From the NCBI GenBank assembly GCA_964654995.1, contig CAZZKF010000046.1, positions 1 to 19,994 on the forward strand: a stretch of DNA of 19,994 nucleotides, in the 5' to 3' direction. The notes beneath the pieces were generated by a model. It did not search any database, was not told the DNA's origin, and saw only the letters and a list, made by a program, of their open reading frames with translations. The position numbers and the translations under genes are program-made. Origin of the DNA: CAZZKF01 sp964654995. Its GTDB lineage: Bacteria; Pseudomonadota; Alphaproteobacteria; CAZZKF01. This document shows positions 1 through 6,367 of the stretch, one piece after another. Position 1 is the first letter of the stretch. Every line of letters begins with the position of its first letter.

Positions 1-87
1 AATGTGCCCGACCTGATTTTCCAGCCGGTATTCTGGCGATCTAAGGTCCGGCGCCTTCTTGCCGGCGCGGCTTGTGGATGTCCCCAT
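1..87 (-). CDS. MarR-family transcriptional regulator, N-terminal fragment (runs off the left edge)
   Basis: An ATG at 87-85 is preceded by a good Shine-Dalgarno stretch (GGGGAG, read on the minus strand just upstream) and opens a frame that stays open to the window edge, giving 29 residues. The visible end, with LRSPEYRLENQVGHI, resembles the start of the winged-helix domain of MarR-family repressors, where a segment of the type 'LEnQVGHLLRRA' begins the first dimerisation helix. Such proteins usually bind a palindromic operator and respond to small aromatic or phenolic ligands; here this is family knowledge only. The DNA-binding part lies outside the window, so the assignment rests on a short N-terminus. 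The gene points the same way as the beta-propeller gene upstream but is 408 bp away, so it probably has its own promoter. Confidence 0.55.
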   Translation of the reverse strand, partial: MGTSTSRAGKKAPDLRSPEYRLENQVGHI

Positions 88-495
88 GGTAATCTCCCCA
101 GACTGTTGGACCGCCGGCGGCGCTGCGACCACAGGTGGCGACCTTCGCGTGACGAATAGATAGCCTTCCCGACGAAATCAGACAACCGTCCAAATCGGTT
201 CCATGATGGGGCGGCGTTCCGGCCCCGAAATGACCGGGCGAATCCGACCGAGCGGATCCCGTTGCGCCGGCCGCAGGCCGGGGCTCGATCGCAAGGGCGT
301 CGGAGACCGGAATCGGCGATTCGGCATTGAACAGATTGCCGGTACCGGAGCTTGATTGTCGTGCACGCGAGTCATCTGCCTTCCCGGGTGACCGCGCAGA
401 GATACGCCGCCCGGCAGCGATGAACCTGTCGGGGATCATCCGATGCTGATGGCGGACCCGGGCAGGTGCCGGCCCTGTACCGGTGCGCGTCGCCG
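88..495. other. 408-bp stretch without a supported gene
   Basis: Open frames here have no ribosome-binding site, no recognisable motif and arginine/proline-rich composition typical of unused frames in GC-rich DNA. It should hold the promoter of the MarR-type gene and the 3' end of the propeller transcript. Two small palindromes are visible: GAATC-GGC-GATTC at 310-322 and CCGGTACCGG at 339-348. I see no convincing terminator. Confidence 0.6.
157..185 (-). promoter_or_regulatory. Weak candidate sigma-70 promoter for the MarR-type gene
   Basis: On the minus strand TTGTCT (185-180) and TATCTA (162-157) are separated by exactly 17 nt, about 70 nt upstream of the ATG at 87. Matches to consensus are 4/6 and 3/6, so this is only a candidate. 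Confidence 0.25.
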
Positions 496-1638
496 TTACG
501 AGCCGGGCGCCGGCACCATCTGGTGGCCCTTGCCGCCGATCGGAATCGTTCCCAGTACCGCAAGATCCTTCTGATCGACCACCCACACGATCGGCTCCTC
601 GGCACTGGAGATATAGAGCTTGCCGGTATCGCCGATGGTCGTCAGATGATAGGGCGCCGGGTCAAGTGCGATCTCACGCTTGTCGCCCGTGCGCAGATCG
701 ACGGCAACCAGCTTGTTGCGCTCGCGCGCGCTGACGAACAGCGTGGTGCCGTCGTTCGAGACATCGAGTCCGTGCAGCTTGCCGCCGATCTCGAAGGTGC
801 GCGTCACCGTGCCGCTGTCTGCGGCAATCTCGGACACCGTGCCGTCGTTGACATTGGCGACATAAAGCCGTCGACCGTCGGGCGCGGCCGCCATGTGCTC
901 GGGCCGGCTTGCGACCTTGATCGTTTGCGCGACCGTCCATCGGGCCGTATCGACCTCGCTGACCGTGTCATCGCCGCCGTTGCTGACATAGAGGTGCCGG
1001 CCGTCGGGGCTGAAGACCGCATAGTTGGGCAGCGTCCCCGTGGGCACCGTCGCAACGACCTCGTAAGTTGCCAGATCGATGGCGCTGATGCCGCCTTCCT
1101 TCATCAGGGTGACGACGGCAAATCGCCCGTCGGGGCTGACCGCGACATGATGGACGGCGCCGGGCACGTCGATGCGGCGCACGATCGAGCGGTCGGCGGC
1201 GCGGATCACCGACACCGTGCTGATCATCTGGTCGGGCTCCTGCTCAGGCGCCGATGCCATGCCATGGTGCGCGGCATGCTCGTCGGCGCTCATGCCGGCC
1301 GGCTTCTGCTTCGGCGCCGGCGCCATGCCATGGTGCTTGGCGTGCTCATCGGCGCTCATGCCGGCCGGCTTCTCCGGCGGTGCGCTTCCGGCTTCGCGCT
1401 CGTCGAGGCTGCCGGCAATCAGGAACTGGCCGTCGGGCGTTCGGGCAAGGCCGTGAACGGCCGTGATGCCGTCGATGGTTGCGACGATCTGATCCTTGGC
1501 GGCGTCGACGACCACGATCCTGTCCTTGCCACCAAGCGGCACATAAACGAGCGGAGCGGCGACGGCTGCCCCCATTCCCAACACCAGGGCAAGCACGCCG
1601 GCCGAGATCGCGGGTCGGAGAATCGATACGGGATTCAT
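496..1638 (-). CDS. Secreted YVTN-type beta-propeller protein with a duplicated His/Met-rich insert
   Basis: A 380-residue protein with an ATG at 1638-1636 preceded by GGAG. Residues 1-27 form a signal peptide (hydrophobic stretch from about 13, cleavage likely after AVA), so it should be periplasmic or extracellular. Residues 29-80 and 137-375 carry repeated beta-propeller blades of the YVTN/NHL kind, for example SPDGRHLYVSNGGDDTVSEVD (split at 207-230), APDGRRLYVANVNDGTVSEI and SNDGTTLFVSARERNKLVAVD. Between the first and second blades, residues 90-133 are two tandem 22-residue copies of a segment with core GMSADEHA(K/A)HHGMA. The His and Met clusters look like a copper- or other soft-metal-binding loop; that is inference. 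The propeller has no visible catalytic motif, so it could be a binding or scaffold protein. It appears to be transcribed alone. Function unknown beyond the fold. Confidence 0.88.
   Translation of the reverse strand: MNPVSILRPAISAGVLALVLGMGAAVAAPLVYVPLGGKDRIVVVDAAKDQIVATIDGITAVHGLARTPDGQFLIAGSLDEREAGSAPPEKPAGMSADEHAKHHGMAPAPKQKPAGMSADEHAAHHGMASAPEQEPDQMISTVSVIRAADRSIVRRIDVPGAVHHVAVSPDGRFAVVTLMKEGGISAIDLATYEVVATVPTGTLPNYAVFSPDGRHLYVSNGGDDTVSEVDTARWTVAQTIKVASRPEHMAAAPDGRRLYVANVNDGTVSEIAADSGTVTRTFEIGGKLHGLDVSNDGTTLFVSARERNKLVAVDLRTGDKREIALDPAPYHLTTIGDTGKLYISSAEEPIVWVVDQKDLAVLGTIPIGGKGHQMVPAPGS
1240..1371 (-). repeat. Two tandem 66-bp repeats inside the propeller gene
   Basis: The DNA repeats with a 66-bp period (for instance GCCATGCCATGGTGC at 1256-1270 and again at 1322-1336). 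It encodes residues 90-111 and 112-133, two 22-residue units that differ at only a few residues. Each unit has three His and two Met around GMSADEHAxHHGM. The in-frame period implies a coding duplication. Confidence 0.9.
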
Positions 1639-1943
1639 CGCTTGTTTCTCCTTTTCGCTGCGAGTCGGATTGAAAGAGAGTCGCGTGGAATCAGTGGCCT
1701 GCTGTTCAGCAGAGGGATCAAATCACCCTTGGGAACCGGATGTGGACTGACTCCCGGCGCGAACGCCGCGCCGACGCTCTTTTCCGGCGTTATACAGGCG
1801 ATCTCGGGACCCGCAAAGGGGGCGTATCGTCGCGGCCCTTGCCACCCGTGCAACGGGCATCGAATGATCATTCGCGAGCAGTGGCTGCAGCTGCCCGGTA
1901 CCAGCATGTTGGAGCGCGAACGGGCAATAAATGACCTCGCCGC
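1639..1943. other. 305-bp intergenic region between the FAH-family gene and the propeller gene
   Basis: No gene is supported. It must contain the propeller promoter and the end of the dioxygenase/FAH transcript. Visible structure: a 5-bp inverted repeat CCCGT-GCA-ACGGG at 1845-1857, immediately followed by the perfect 14-bp palindrome CGAATGATCATTCG at 1861-1874, and a small hairpin CTGCTG-TT-CAGCAG at 1699-1712. No clear -35/-10 pair was found. Confidence 0.6.
1861..1874. promoter_or_regulatory. 14-bp perfect palindrome, possible operator
   Basis: CGAATGATCATTCG is a perfect palindrome with an AT-rich core in otherwise GC-rich DNA, 223 bp upstream of the propeller start and 70 bp past the FAH-family stop codon. 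This form is common for dimeric repressors of the MarR/TetR kind, but palindromes this short also occur by chance. Confidence 0.25.
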
Positions 1944-2795
1944 TCAAGCCTCGTCGGCAATCGTGTTGATCAGCGTGCCGATGCCGGCGATCTCGACCTC
2001 GACCACATCGCCCGGTTTCATGAACACCGGCGGGTTGCGCTTGGCGCCAACACCGCCCGGCGTGCCGGTGCAGATCACGTCGCCGGGTGCGAGCGGCGTG
2101 AACGTCGAGATGTAGGCGATGAGTTGGGGCACCGAAAAGATCATGTCGCCCAGGGTGGCGTTCTGCATCACCACATCATTGAGCCGCGTGGTGATGGTGG
2201 CCGCGCGCAAGTCGGCGATGTCGTCCGTGGTGACCAGCCACGGCCCGAAGCCGCCGGTCGCGGGGAAGTTCTTGCCGGGGGTGAACTGCAGGGCATGGCG
2301 CTGCCAGTCGCGCACCGAGCCCTCGTTGAAACAGCTGTAGCCGGCGACATGCGCAAAGGCATCGGCTTCCGCGATGTGCCGGCCGCCCCGGCCGATGATC
2401 ACCGCCAGCTCACCCTCGTAATCGAGCTTGTCGGAGACCCTGGGCCGGATGATCGCACGCTTGTGTCCCACGAGCGTGTCGGCGAAGCGGGTAAAGACGG
2501 TGGGGTGGTCGAATTTGGGGCGGCCGGTCTCGGCGCGGTGGTCGTCGTAATTGATGCCGATGCAGAAGATTTTTCCGGGATCGGGGATGGGCGGCAGAAA
2601 GTCGATGTCACCGAGCCCGTAATCGGGCGCGGCGCCTTGCGCCGCGTCCGCCAGGCGCGCCAGATTTTCGGGCTCAAGAGCGGTTCGCAGGCCGGTGAAT
2701 TGCCCGGCAAGGCGCGCCTTGAGATCGACGATGCCGCCCTCGACGACGGCGCCAAACGATTCCGCGCCGTCGTGGCGAAAACTAGCGTACTTCAT
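1944..2795 (-). CDS. Fumarylacetoacetate hydrolase (FAH) family enzyme, probably aromatic catabolism
   Basis: A 283-residue protein starting at ATG 2795-2793 with GGGGGA just upstream. The C-terminal FAH fold covers about 72-280. Family marks: IFCIGINYDDH (76-86), the metal-binding DYEGELAVIIG (125-135, ligands E127 and E129), FNEGSVRDWQ (156-165), FTPGKNFPATGGFGPWLVT (171-189), and ICTGTPGGVG (241-250). Members hydrolyse, isomerise or decarboxylate 2-oxo acids and acylpyruvates using Mg2+ or Mn2+, often at the end of meta-cleavage pathways. The third metal ligand is normally the Asp of 'NDxSxRD'; here the position is E158. The gene lies 44 bp downstream of the extradiol-dioxygenase-like gene on the same strand, so the two probably form an operon and act in sequence. 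The exact substrate cannot be read from the sequence. Confidence 0.9.
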   Translation of the reverse strand: MKYASFRHDGAESFGAVVEGGIVDLKARLAGQFTGLRTALEPENLARLADAAQGAAPDYGLGDIDFLPPIPDPGKIFCIGINYDDHRAETGRPKFDHPTVFTRFADTLVGHKRAIIRPRVSDKLDYEGELAVIIGRGGRHIAEADAFAHVAGYSCFNEGSVRDWQRHALQFTPGKNFPATGGFGPWLVTTDDIADLRAATITTRLNDVVMQNATLGDMIFSVPQLIAYISTFTPLAPGDVICTGTPGGVGAKRNPPVFMKPGDVVEVEIAGIGTLINTIADEA

Positions 2796-2839
2796 GCGGT
2801 TCCCCCGTGACGGATTTCCTGCTGATTATGCTTCAGGGC

Positions 2840-3691
2840 TTACGAGCGCAGCACGCCCCGGCCCCAGTAATTGAGGGTGCGCTCGGTGTGCGGCCAGATG
2901 CGCACCGGATAGGCCGGATTGAGGCGCTCGAGTTCGGCCGAAATCTCGATCCAGTTGCCGTCCGGGTCGCGGAACATGAAGAACAGATTGTTGCCCGGCC
3001 CGTGGCGTCCGGGGCCCCAGTCGATGGCGATGTCCCGTTCCGCCAGGCGGTCGGCCCAGTCGCGGATGTCCATCCAGCCGGTGGTCTCGAGGCTCTGGTG
3101 ATCGAGGCGCCGCTCGGGCGCCAGAAAGGCGGCGAAGCTGTGATGGTCGGGGTCGCTGCGCATGAAAAAGGCGGTCAGCCGTCCGGCCTCGTCCTCGACC
3201 CGGTCGGAGAGGCGAAAGCCCAGGATGTCGCGGTAAAACCGGAGCAGGCGCTCGACATCGCGCGTCGTCACCACCACGTGCTGAAGCCGCCCGGGCAGGG
3301 GCGCGGTGCCGGGGACCGCATCCGCCGAGGGCCGCGACAGCCCGAAGACGATCACATTGCCGTCCGGGTCGTTGACCGCGAAGGCCTCGTTGCCGAACAG
3401 CGGGCTTGGCGAGGGTGTGATGTCGCCTCCCGCCTCATCGATACGCCGGCGATAGCCTTCGAGGTCGAGGTGCGAGCGGCAGCCAAACGCGGCAAAACCC
3501 AGTTGCTGCGGCTCGCCCGGCCCGAACAGAATGCGGCGTGCGGGCGCAGCGCAGATCCAGCGCTCGTCATCGAGTCGCTCGGGTGCCATGTCGAGGGCCC
3601 GGGCGTAGAATGCCGCCAGGGCGTCGGGCGCTTGCGATTGCACCAGAACGTGGTCCAGCGTCATTTCCGGACAGGGCGGAAGTTGCGTCAT
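2840..3691 (-). CDS. Two-domain VOC protein, probable type I extradiol ring-cleavage dioxygenase
   Basis: A 283-residue protein starting at ATG 3691-3689 with AAGGGA upstream. It has two vicinal-oxygen-chelate (glyoxalase-fold) modules, at about 10-118 and 135-255, the layout of BphC-type extradiol dioxygenases. In the second module the expected Fe(II) ligands are present: H138 (LQHVVV), H183 or H184 (DHHSFAAF) and E249 (GNWIEIS). H198 (LDHQSLE) fits the catalytic His, and GRHGPGNN (228-235) is a typical extradiol-dioxygenase segment. The enzyme would open a catechol-like ring next to the two hydroxyls, and the following FAH-family enzyme would process the product. A glyoxalase-type or other VOC activity cannot be excluded; the exact ring substrate is unknown. 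Confidence 0.85.
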   Translation of the reverse strand: MTQLPPCPEMTLDHVLVQSQAPDALAAFYARALDMAPERLDDERWICAAPARRILFGPGEPQQLGFAAFGCRSHLDLEGYRRRIDEAGGDITPSPSPLFGNEAFAVNDPDGNVIVFGLSRPSADAVPGTAPLPGRLQHVVVTTRDVERLLRFYRDILGFRLSDRVEDEAGRLTAFFMRSDPDHHSFAAFLAPERRLDHQSLETTGWMDIRDWADRLAERDIAIDWGPGRHGPGNNLFFMFRDPDGNWIEISAELERLNPAYPVRIWPHTERTLNYWGRGVLRS

Positions 3692-3723
3692 CGAAGCACG
3701 TCCCTTTGTGAGAGCCTTGGGCC

Positions 3724-3762
3724 ATCATAAAAAGGCGGAACCGCACGGCCAAACATTTTGGC
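3724..3762 (-). promoter_or_regulatory. Promoter with overlapping operator-like inverted repeat for the dioxygenase/FAH operon
   Basis: On the minus strand TTGGCC (3752-3747) and TATGAT (3729-3724) are 17 nt apart, matching consensus 4/6 and 5/6. Transcription would start near 3717, leaving a leader of about 25 nt. A perfect inverted repeat GCCAAA-CAT-TTTGGC (3748-3762) overlaps the -35 box, where a repressor would block RNA polymerase. The T run on the minus strand (3733-3729) beside a small GC hairpin could alternatively be part of a terminator for the upstream DUF2794 gene. Confidence 0.45.
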
Positions 3763-3794
3763 TGGCCGCGATCAGCCGATCCACTGCAGCAAAA

Positions 3795-4205
3795 TTACCG
3801 CGGGGCTCTTGCCCGGCCCTCGATCAGGCGCAGCGAGCGGCGCCTGAACGCCCCCAGCGCGACGGCCAGGGTCACGCCATGCCCGAGGACCTCGCCGCCG
3901 GCCGAGATCACCGTGAAGGTGCCATGGCGGCGCATCCAGCGCGGGCGCTTGATGATGCGGAAGATCGGCGCATCGAAGGCATGGCGATAGATCGCGAAGA
4001 TGGCCGCTTCATCGCTGTATTCGAGGGCGTAATCACGCCAGCGCCCGGAGGCCACCATGGTGCCGTAGAGATCGAGAATCAGGGCAAGCTCGTGGCGGTC
4101 GAAAAAGACCGTACGCCGGAAGGGTGGGTGGCGGGGCGCCTGCGGTGTCCGCGAACCCTGCCACCCGGGTTCGCGGAACAAGGCTATGGGGACATCACCG
4201 TCCAT
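3795..4205 (-). CDS. DUF2794 family protein
   Basis: A 136-residue protein, assuming the ATG at 4205-4203. The C-terminal 100 residues match DUF2794 as I know it: FFDRHELALILDLYGTMVASG (split across 34-54), WRDYALEY (56-63), AIFAIYRHAFDAPIFRIIKRP (69-88) and GTFTVISAGGEVLGHG. The family is small, soluble, largely restricted to Alphaproteobacteria and of unknown function. A longer frame opens upstream at 4319, but its extra 38 residues are Arg/Pro/Gly-rich with no family similarity; the inner ATG has AGGAA a few bases before it and gives a length close to the family norm. It sits divergently from the GST gene and upstream of the aromatic operon on the same strand, with a separate promoter likely between them. 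Confidence 0.8.
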   Translation of the reverse strand: MDGDVPIALFREPGWQGSRTPQAPRHPPFRRTVFFDRHELALILDLYGTMVASGRWRDYALEYSDEAAIFAIYRHAFDAPIFRIIKRPRWMRRHGTFTVISAGGEVLGHGVTLAVALGAFRRRSLRLIEGRARAPR

Positions 4206-4587
4206 GGTTCCTATCACACTCCATCGCGCTCTCCTGGGCAAGCCCAAAGTGAGCGGCGGTGTTTTCGCCCCTCTGTCCGGGCAAATCCGCCCGCCGGCGC
4301 CGGCGGGTGCAAATGCCACGATTTCGCCCCAATTCAGACCTAATGGCGCCGCAAATGATGGTCATAGTTTCTTCGTTGGCCTCGTCAGCCCGGTCACCGA
4401 TGCGGTGGGACATCTGCCCCCATACAGCCCCCTTCCCACCGCACCGGGGCCGGGTCTTTCTTTGCTCCGGCCCGCCCCTTCCCATCGTTATTTCGCCAGC
4501 CTGCAAGCGTCTATGCCTTGGCGCCGGCATCGGGTAGAACAGGCAGGCCCCCACGACTTCGAGCATGAGCAAGAGGTGCGTGCGACC
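4206..4587. other. 382-bp divergent intergenic region between DUF2794 and the GST-like gene
   Basis: No gene is supported. It should hold both promoters. A perfect 18-bp palindrome (arms CCCGCCGGC and GCCGGCGGG) lies at 4290-4307, and an inverted repeat GGGCCGG...CCGGCCC with a 13-nt loop at 4447-4473. No strong -35/-10 pair was found. Confidence 0.6.
4290..4307. repeat. 18-bp perfect GC palindrome
   Basis: The arms CCCGCCGGC (4290-4298) and GCCGGCGGG (4299-4307) pair perfectly with no spacer. No T run follows on either strand, so it is not a normal intrinsic terminator. It lies about 85 bp upstream of the chosen DUF2794 start. Confidence 0.5.
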
Positions 4588-5283
4588 ATGACGATGACCC
4601 TCTACGATCTTGCCGGCGCCGAGGACGAGCGCCGGTTCAGCCCGTTCTGCTGGCGGGCACGCCTGGCGCTGGCCCACAAGGGGCTGGACGCGGACTGCGT
4701 GCCGGTGCGCTTTACCGAAAAGGACCGCATTGCCTTTTCCGGCGGCCGGACCTTCCCGGTTCTGGCCGACGGCGAGCGCGCGATCGTCGATTCCTGGGAC
4801 ATCGCCTGCTATCTCGAGGACACCTATCCTGACCGCCCAAGCCTGTTCGGCGGGCCGATCGGCCGGCATGAGGCCCGCTTCATCGCCGCCTGGGTGGATA
4901 CGGTGATCCACCCGCAGCTGGTGACCATGGTGGTCGCCGACATCTGGAACCACCTGCACGAAAAGGACCGCGACTATTTCCGCCAAAGCCGGGAAGCCCG
5001 CTTCCGCGCGCCGCTCGAAGAGGTGCAGAAGGGCCGCGAGGAACGCCTGCCGGCTTTTCGCGCTGCCTTGGCGCCGCTGCGCGAGGTGCTCAGGCACGCC
5101 GATTACCTGTGCGGCAACGAGCCGGCCTACGGCGATTATGCGGTCTTCGGCACATTCCAGTGGGCGCGCAGCATCAGCCCCTTGCGCCTTCTGGAAGACG
5201 ACGATCCGATATACGCCTGGCGGGCGCGCATGCTGGCGCTGTTCGACGGCCTGGCGGCCGGCAGCCTCGGCTATCCGGTATGA
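4588..5283 (+). CDS. Glutathione S-transferase family protein, LigE/beta-etherase-like
   Basis: A 231-residue protein from ATG 4588 (AAGAGG lies about 11 nt upstream; the next ATG, 4594, is also possible). The N-terminal thioredoxin-fold GST domain (about 3-85) has SPFCWRARLALAHKG (18-32), the cis-proline segment FPVL (P57) and the glutathione-binding DSW (68-70) in DSWDIACYLEDTYPDRPSLF. The C-terminal helical domain has DRDYFRQSREARF and LEEVQKGREERLP, then a conserved end LLEDDDPIYAWRARMLALFDGL. From memory this follows the LigE-type beta-etherase pattern closely, including 'DRDYxRxSRE', 'LExVQxGRExRLP' and 'FDGL'. Those enzymes cleave beta-aryl ethers with glutathione. Members near LigE may have other roles, so I call it LigE-like only. 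A frame open upstream to 4186 is not coding-like. Confidence 0.82.
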   Translation: MTMTLYDLAGAEDERRFSPFCWRARLALAHKGLDADCVPVRFTEKDRIAFSGGRTFPVLADGERAIVDSWDIACYLEDTYPDRPSLFGGPIGRHEARFIAAWVDTVIHPQLVTMVVADIWNHLHEKDRDYFRQSREARFRAPLEEVQKGREERLPAFRAALAPLREVLRHADYLCGNEPAYGDYAVFGTFQWARSISPLRLLEDDDPIYAWRARMLALFDGLAAGSLGYPV

Positions 5284-5297
5284 ACGGGGAGGTGGCC

Positions 5298-5326
5298 TTG
5301 CGAAGCGAGCACGGTTTTTCTATATA
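5298..5326 (+). promoter_or_regulatory. Candidate sigma-70 promoter for the gld-type ABC operon
   Basis: TTGCGA (5298-5303) and TATATA (5321-5326) are separated by exactly 17 nt; each matches consensus at 4 of 6. Transcription would begin near 5333, about 60 nt before the ATP-binding gene. A local AT-rich patch in GC-rich DNA supports it. Confidence 0.5.
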
Positions 5327-5395
5327 CACGGGGCGTGTCCGCGCAACCGGTGGCCCCCTCCGCCGACAACCAGAACCTGAGGATCCGCTCTCGGC

Positions 5396-6367
5396 ATGAC
5401 GGCAATGCTGGACATCGACAATCTGGTCAAGCGTTTCGGGGCGCTGACCGCCGTCGATGGCGTCACCTTCTCGGTCGCGCGCGGCGAGGTGCTCGGCTTT
5501 CTGGGCCCCAATGGCGCCGGCAAGTCGACGACCATGAAAGTCATTACCGGTTTCCTGCGCGCCGATTCGGGCCGGGTGCGGGTCTGCGGTCTCGACGTCG
5601 AGACGCAGCCTCTCGAGACCAAGGCGAGGATCGGCTATCTGCCCGAAGGGGCGCCGCTCTATGGCGACATGACGCCCAAGCAGTTTCTCCGCTTCGTTGC
5701 CGAGGTGCGGGGCCTGCGCGGGGGGGCGCTGACGGCGGCGCTGGACAGGGCGGTCCATGAGCTGGCGCTTGCCAGCGTGCTCGACCAGCCGATCGAGACC
5801 CTGTCCAAGGGCTTCAAGCGCCGGGTCGGGCTGGCCCAGGCGATCATCGCCGACCCCGAGATCCTGATCCTGGACGAGCCCACCGACGGGCTCGACCCCA
5901 ACCAGAAGCACGACGTGCGCGGGCTCATCCAGCGCATCGCCAAGGACAAGGCGATCGTGATCTCCACCCACTTGCTCGAAGAAGTGGAGGCGGTGTGCAC
6001 GCGCGCCATCATCATCGACAAGGGCCGCATCGTCGCCGACGGCACGCCCGACGAGCTGCTGGCGCGTTCGCGCTATCACAATGCGGTGACCGTCACCATC
6101 CGCGGCATTGCCGCCGAGCAGATCGAGGCGCGGCTCACGGGCCTTGCCTGCGTGGCGGCGGTCGAGCGGGTGGTGCGCACGGATGGCACCGGCCGGGTCC
6201 GGGTGCTGGCCCGGGATGCCCGCCCGATTCTTGGCGAGGTCGCCCGCGAGATCGAGGCCGCCGGCTGGACGCCGGAGCAGATTTTCGCCGAGGCCGGACG
6301 CCTGGATGACGTGTTTCGCCGCATCACCAGCGCCGAAACCGGACCGGAAGAAAGGGTGGCGTCATGA
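5396..6367 (+). CDS. ABC transporter ATP-binding protein, GldA-like
   Basis: A 323-residue cytoplasmic ATPase. Visible motifs: Walker A GPNGAGKST (37-45), a Q-loop region where YLPEGAPLYGDM carries Glu (E84) instead of Gln as is usual in this ABC-2 subgroup, signature LSKGFKRR (136-143), Walker B ILILDEP (156-162) and the switch His in STHLLEEVE (H192). A C-terminal extension of about 85 residues follows the ATPase core. It should energise the membrane protein encoded next. GAGGA (5379-5383) lies 12 nt before the ATG; a second ATG at 5405 is possible. The stop codon overlaps the next start (ATGA), indicating translational coupling. GldA is the name of the Bacteroidetes gliding homologue; here motility is not implied. 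Confidence 0.9.
   Translation: MTAMLDIDNLVKRFGALTAVDGVTFSVARGEVLGFLGPNGAGKSTTMKVITGFLRADSGRVRVCGLDVETQPLETKARIGYLPEGAPLYGDMTPKQFLRFVAEVRGLRGGALTAALDRAVHELALASVLDQPIETLSKGFKRRVGLAQAIIADPEILILDEPTDGLDPNQKHDVRGLIQRIAKDKAIVISTHLLEEVEAVCTRAIIIDKGRIVADGTPDELLARSRYHNAVTVTIRGIAAEQIEARLTGLACVAAVERVVRTDGTGRVRVLARDARPILGEVAREIEAAGWTPEQIFAEAGRLDDVFRRITSAETGPEERVAS

Noticed and set aside
339..348. CCGGTACCGG palindrome as an operator
   Set aside because: Short GC palindromes are common in such DNA and nothing around it supports a promoter.
466..2115. A 549-codon plus-strand frame opposite the propeller and FAH-family genes
   Set aside because: It crosses two clear genes and their intergenic gap and shows no motif; a shadow frame.
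4447..4473. Inverted repeat GGGCCGG...CCGGCCC as a terminator
   Set aside because: The loop is 13 nt and no T run follows on either strand; listed only as structure in the intergenic region.
4186..4587. N-terminal extension of the GST-like frame by 134 residues
   Set aside because: The extra part has no fold or motif and overlaps the DUF2794 start; MTMTLYDL is a typical GST N-terminus.
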